This document shows, in pieces, positions 19,039 through 22,212 of a DNA stretch of 22,212 nucleotides. The notes below the pieces were generated by a model, which worked only from the letters and a program-made list of their open reading frames with translations, had not been told where the DNA came from and did not search any database. Position 1 is the stretch's first letter. Every line of letters starts with the position of its first letter. A program made the translations under genes and the position numbers. This stretch comes from Intrasporangium_A sp039812505 (lineage in GTDB: Bacteria; Actinomycetota; Actinomycetes; Actinomycetales; Dermatophilaceae). Where the stretch lies: contig NZ_JBDIAQ010000057.1 in the NCBI RefSeq assembly GCF_039812505.1, positions 1 to 22,212 on the forward strand, read 5' to 3'.

Positions 19039-20582
19039 GACGCCTCACCTGCTGCTTGGGCAGCCCGCCAGCGGGCGGGCACCCACCCCGGGACGAACCG
19101 GGCCGGCAGCTGCTGGGCGATCAGTCCGCCGGCCAGGGCCAGGTATACGGCCCCACCGGCCACTCCCCCGACGAGCAGGCGCAGCATCTCCGGCCCGACC
19201 AAGAAGGATGCGAGCCAGGCGGCCCCACCCGCCAGCACCGCAGCCGAGATCGGGCGAAGCACCAAGGGGATCATGTCTTGCAGTCCCGACCCGGTCGAGC
19301 GGCGGATCGCGAACAGGTAGCCCGGCAGCGCCACCAGACTGATGGTCACCACGTGTGCCCAGGCCACGCCCTCCAGGCCCCAGTGCAACAGGCCGAACAC
19401 CATGGTCGGAACGAGGACGACGACCCAGCCGAGTTGGATGAGCAGCAGCCGCGTCGTCTGACCGGTGGCAACGAGCACGTTGACGAACAGCAACGTGAAC
19501 GCGTAGATGGCGCCGTACACCGCGAGCACGGACAGGACGGGGATCGCCTCGATCCACTTGCTGCCGAAGATCGTCCGGATGATCGGCTCGGAGAGCCCCA
19601 CGCAGAGCGCCGCGATCGGCAACGAGACGAGGGCGACCAGGCGGCAGGCGCGGGCGATGGCCCGACGCAGCTGGGTCGGGTCGTCGCTCACCCTGCCCAG
19701 GGCCGGCACGACGACACTGTTGAGGACCGAGCCGAGCAGGGCCGTCGACCAGCCCGCAGCGTTGAAGGCGATCATGTAGACGCCCACCTGGGTCGCATCG
19801 AGGAGGCGGCTCAGGATCAGGTAGTCGGCATTAAGTAGGGACCAGTTCACCAGGTTTGCCAGCGACAGGGGCAGGCCGAACATCAATAGCCACTTGACCT
19901 GGTCCGACCGCCAGCCGGGTAGATAGCGACGCGACGTGCTGAACCAGAAGACGACTCCTCCGGCGATCTGGCCGATGACTCGTGACCACGCGAAGGCTTC
20001 GGCGCCGCCGCCGTGCAGAGCAAGGACGATCAGGATCGGGTTCGCGACCAGGAAGCTGACAATGGTGGCCAGGAAGATCCGCCCCTGACGGAACTCACGC
20101 ACCAGTTGCGCCGCGGGCACCGTGAAGAAGCCGGTCAGCGCGACGCAGATCGACAGGATCCGGATCGGTCCGGCGGCATCGGGATGCCCGAGCAGGTTGG
20201 CCAGGGCAGGGGCGAACGCGGCCATCAACAGGCCTACACCGGTCCCAACGAGGATGGAGATCGAGGCCACCGTCGGGGCGATGTCCTCGGGCTCCCTCGC
20301 GGCCCGGGCCACGGCCGAGCCCATGCCGAGCTCGGCCAAACTGGCGACGACGAGGTACACGGCCAGTGCGATGGCGAAGATGCCGAAGTCCGCCGGCGAG
20401 AGCAGGCGCGCCAGCAGCGCCGTGACGGCGATGTTGGCGAACCGCATGACGATGTTTGCCGCGACGGCCCACATCGCACCGTGGCCCACCTGGGCAGCCA
20501 GCGAGCGGCCGGACGATTCGTTCGACGCCGTCTCGACCGAGACGGCCGAGCTCCTGGTCGGGTCCGCAGCCAAGGGGCTCAC
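19035..20582 (-). CDS. Wzx-type polysaccharide flippase (MOP superfamily)
   Basis: The 515-residue integral membrane protein, with about 12-14 hydrophobic helices, belongs to the polysaccharide transporter family (PF13440/PF01943, Wzx/WzxC type), which moves undecaprenyl-linked repeat units across the membrane. Typical features are the first helix pair AMWAVAANIVMRFANIAVTALLARLLSPADFGIFAIAL, ARAAREPEDIAP, GQIAGGVVFW, the central NADYLILSRLLDATQVGVYMIAF and GVAWAHVV. The frame runs open far upstream (to 21752) as antiframe to the aminotransferase, so a start had to be chosen: GTG at 20582 overlaps the previous stop as GTGA, like the other junctions here; the ribosome-binding site is weak, and TTG at 20570 is an alternative. 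No polymerase is seen beside it. Confidence 0.93.
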   Translation of the reverse strand: MSPLAADPTRSSAVSVETASNESSGRSLAAQVGHGAMWAVAANIVMRFANIAVTALLARLLSPADFGIFAIALAVYLVVASLAELGMGSAVARAAREPEDIAPTVASISILVGTGVGLLMAAFAPALANLLGHPDAAGPIRILSICVALTGFFTVPAAQLVREFRQGRIFLATIVSFLVANPILIVLALHGGGAEAFAWSRVIGQIAGGVVFWFSTSRRYLPGWRSDQVKWLLMFGLPLSLANLVNWSLLNADYLILSRLLDATQVGVYMIAFNAAGWSTALLGSVLNSVVVPALGRVSDDPTQLRRAIARACRLVALVSLPIAALCVGLSEPIIRTIFGSKWIEAIPVLSVLAVYGAIYAFTLLFVNVLVATGQTTRLLLIQLGWVVVLVPTMVFGLLHWGLEGVAWAHVVTISLVALPGYLFAIRRSTGSGLQDMIPLVLRPISAAVLAGGAAWLASFLVGPEMLRLLVGGVAGGAVYLALAGGLIAQQLPARFVPGWVPARWRAAQAAGEAS

Positions 20583-21688
20583 CTCAGAGCAGTCGACAGC
20601 ACGTCGACGACCCGCTCCTGCTGGGCCGGCGTGAGGTGCGGGTGCAGCGGGAGCGAAAGGATCTCGTCCGCCGCAGCCTCGGCGACGGGATGGGTGCCCG
20701 GCCCGACCCCGAAGCCGGCGAAGGCTCCGGTCAGGTGGACCGGCACGGGGTAGTGGATCCCGGCGCCGACACCGGCCGCGTGCAGCGCCTCGAGCACCCG
20801 GTCGCGGTCGGGCACCCGCACGACGTACAGGTGCCACACGTGCGCGTTGCCATCGGCGGTGACCGGGGTGCGCACCTCGGGGATGCCGGTCAGCAGCTCG
20901 TCGTACCGGGCGGCAGCCTCCCCCCGCCGCGCGTTCCAGTCCTTGAGCCGACTGAGCTTCGCGCTGAGCACGACCGCCTGCAGCGTGTCCAGCCGCGAGT
21001 TGAAGCCGAAGGTCTCGTGGTCGTACTTGCGCTCGCTGCCGTGCGCCCCCATGAGCCGGACTGCCCGTGCGATGTCGTCGTCGTCGGTCGTCACGGCACC
21101 GGCGTCGCCCGCCGCCCCGAGGTTCTTGCCGGGGTAGAAGCTGGTCGCCGCGACCCGGCCGAAGGCGCCGGAGCGCCGGCCCAGACGTTCGGCGCCCTGG
21201 GACTGTGCGGCATCCTCGACGACAGCGATCGGCCGGGCTCCGATGACCTCTTCGATCCGCTCGATCTCGGCGACCTGGCCGAACAGGGAGACCGGCGCGA
21301 CCGCCCGGGTCCGCGGCGTCAGGGCATCCTCGAGCCGTTCGGGGTCGAGCAGCAGCGTGTCCTGCCGGACGTCGACGAACACCGGGGTCCCACCGGCCCG
21401 CACCACGGCCTCGGCCGTCGCGATGAACGTGTTCGCGGGGACGACGACCTCGGTCCCGGGGCCGACTCCGACCGCCCGGAAGGCCATCTCGAGCGCGTCC
21501 GTCCCGTTCCCGACACCGACGCAGTGCCGGACCCCCACGAAGGCGGCGTACTCGCTCTCGAACCTGGCGACCTGCGGCCCACCGATGAAGGCGGTCGCGG
21601 ACAGGACGTCGGCCATTCCCGTGCGCACCTCCTCGGCGATCTCGTCGAACTGGGCGCGCAGGTCCACCAAAGGAATCGATGTGGTCAC
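20579..21688 (-). CDS. DegT/DnrJ/EryC1/StrS-family sugar aminotransferase
   Basis: The 369-residue PLP enzyme aminates a nucleotide-linked keto-sugar (dTDP- or UDP-type) to an amino sugar. It begins IPLVDLRAQF, has GVGNGTDALEMAFRA (58-72, phosphate contact), VPANTFIATAEAV (83-95), VEDAAQSQGA with Asp159 (PLP nitrogen) and SFYPGKNLGAAGDAGAV with the PLP Schiff-base Lys188. FGFNSRLDTLQAVV (228-240) and HVWHLYVVR (283-291) are also conserved. The wording around Lys188 resembles QdtB/FdtB-type 3-aminosugar transaminases, but the exact substrate is not resolved. The start is GTG at 21688, with AGGAG 8 bases upstream; it overlaps the stop of the upstream aminotransferase as GTGA. All catalytic residues look intact. 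Confidence 0.94.
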   Translation of the reverse strand: MTTSIPLVDLRAQFDEIAEEVRTGMADVLSATAFIGGPQVARFESEYAAFVGVRHCVGVGNGTDALEMAFRAVGVGPGTEVVVPANTFIATAEAVVRAGGTPVFVDVRQDTLLLDPERLEDALTPRTRAVAPVSLFGQVAEIERIEEVIGARPIAVVEDAAQSQGAERLGRRSGAFGRVAATSFYPGKNLGAAGDAGAVTTDDDDIARAVRLMGAHGSERKYDHETFGFNSRLDTLQAVVLSAKLSRLKDWNARRGEAAARYDELLTGIPEVRTPVTADGNAHVWHLYVVRVPDRDRVLEALHAAGVGAGIHYPVPVHLTGAFAGFGVGPGTHPVAEAAADEILSLPLHPHLTPAQQERVVDVLSTALR

Positions 21689-22212
21689 GGGCGGTTCTCC
21701 TCGGTCGATGCACCGGATCGCACGGCGTCGATGACACGATCCTGGTCGACATGGGTCAGCGTGTGGAAGAGCGGCAGGATCAGGGTGTTGTCGGTGAGCC
21801 GGTCGGTGACCGGCAGCGAGACCGCCTCGGCCGCGTCATAGGCGGGCTGGCGATGGGCCGCCATGATGCCCCGTCGGGCGGAGATGTCACGCTCCGCGAG
21901 ATGGGCCAGCAGCCCGTCGCGGGTCATCGGATAGGGCGGGGCGACCTCGACCCAGAAGGACTGGAAGTTCGAGGTCCCATGGTCGGGGTCACCGACGCAC
22001 CGCAGGCCCGGTATGCCGCTCAGCTCGGTACGGTACCGGGCCGCCAGCTCGCGGCGGCGGGCCACGATCTGCTCGAGCCGGCCGAGCTGGACCAATCCCA
22101 TGGCGGCCTGCAGGTCGGTCATCCGGTAGTTGAAACCGACCTCGGTGTAGTCCTCGGCGGGCGGCAGCACGCTGCGGTGCCGGTCGGCGGCGCTGACGCT
22201 CATCGCGTGCTC
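21685..22212 (-). CDS. DegT/DnrJ/EryC1/StrS-family aminotransferase (N-terminal part outside window)
   Basis: The frame is open to the window edge (codons before 22203 read Glu-His-Ala), so only the C-terminal 175 residues or so are visible. The ATG at 22203 is internal: the EHAMSVS string matches the segment after the PLP lysine in this family. GFNYRMTDLQAAMGLVQLGRLEQIV is the characteristic conserved block, and the following SGIPGLRCVGDP, FWVEVAPPYP and LPLFHTLTHVDQDRVI are the C-terminal small-domain features. It is a different protein from the neighbour at 20579-21688: the block reads NYRMTDLQAAMG here and NSRLDTLQAVVL there. It resembles perosamine-synthase-type enzymes, but the catalytic lysine lies outside the window. 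It ends with GTGA shared with the next gene. Confidence 0.9.
   Translation of the reverse strand, partial: EHAMSVSAADRHRSVLPPAEDYTEVGFNYRMTDLQAAMGLVQLGRLEQIVARRRELAARYRTELSGIPGLRCVGDPDHGTSNFQSFWVEVAPPYPMTRDGLLAHLAERDISARRGIMAAHRQPAYDAAEAVSLPVTDRLTDNTLILPLFHTLTHVDQDRVIDAVRSGASTEENRP

Noticed and set aside
20583..21752. Upstream extension of the flippase frame, suggesting a 905-residue fusion
   Set aside because: The extension is Arg/Gly/Pro-rich nonsense overlapping the intact aminotransferase in another frame; the GTG at 20582 gives a normal flippase.

Overview
The window is chromosomal DNA from a high-GC Gram-positive bacterium (Actinomycetota). Third codon positions are mostly G/C, GTG starts are frequent, and Mfd, an actinobacterial-type MazG, enolase, an FtsB/DivIC-like protein, a DUF501 protein and a short Ppx/GppA phosphatase occur together. 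A member of the Micrococcales, perhaps near Intrasporangiaceae/Dermatophilaceae, is my best guess; gene order and protein style suggest it but do not prove it.

The layout alternates between exopolysaccharide (EPS) genes and housekeeping genes. (1) Bases 1-1501, + strand: the end of a PLP-dependent decarboxylase of the exosortase-A-associated type and an acyl carrier protein, closed by a strong hairpin. (2) Bases 1544-6007, - strand: a compact operon reading eno > ftsB/divIC-like > DUF501 > ppx > membrane-anchored EEP-family phosphatase/nuclease, driven from about 6.0-6.3 kb. (3) Bases 6329-7825, + strand: a polyprenyl-phosphate glycosylphosphotransferase that would start EPS repeat-unit synthesis. 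It lies behind an AT-rich leader with a long imperfect hairpin. (4) Bases 7916-13084, - strand: mfd > SurA-like lipoprotein > mazG. (5) Bases 13541-15322, + strand: a secreted DUF4082 protein with a Thr/Pro/Ser linker and a C-terminal domain resembling a parallel beta-helix. (6) Bases 15340-22212, - strand: a sugar-nucleotide and glycan assembly operon reading DegT aminotransferase (cut by the window end) > DegT aminotransferase > Wzx-type flippase > GT4 > GT4 > GT2-like glycosyltransferase. Each of its first four junctions is a 4-base stop/start overlap.

Taken together, the EPS parts suggest synthesis and export of an amino-sugar-containing surface polysaccharide. The phosphotransferase loads the first sugar, the aminotransferases make amino sugars, the glycosyltransferases extend the unit, the flippase translocates it, and the secreted DUF4082 protein may act on or bind the product outside. 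No Wzy polymerase, Wzc-type co-polymerase, exosortase or PEP-CTERM substrate is visible here, so the pathway must continue outside the window. No tRNA, rRNA, CRISPR array, transposase or integrase was recognised.
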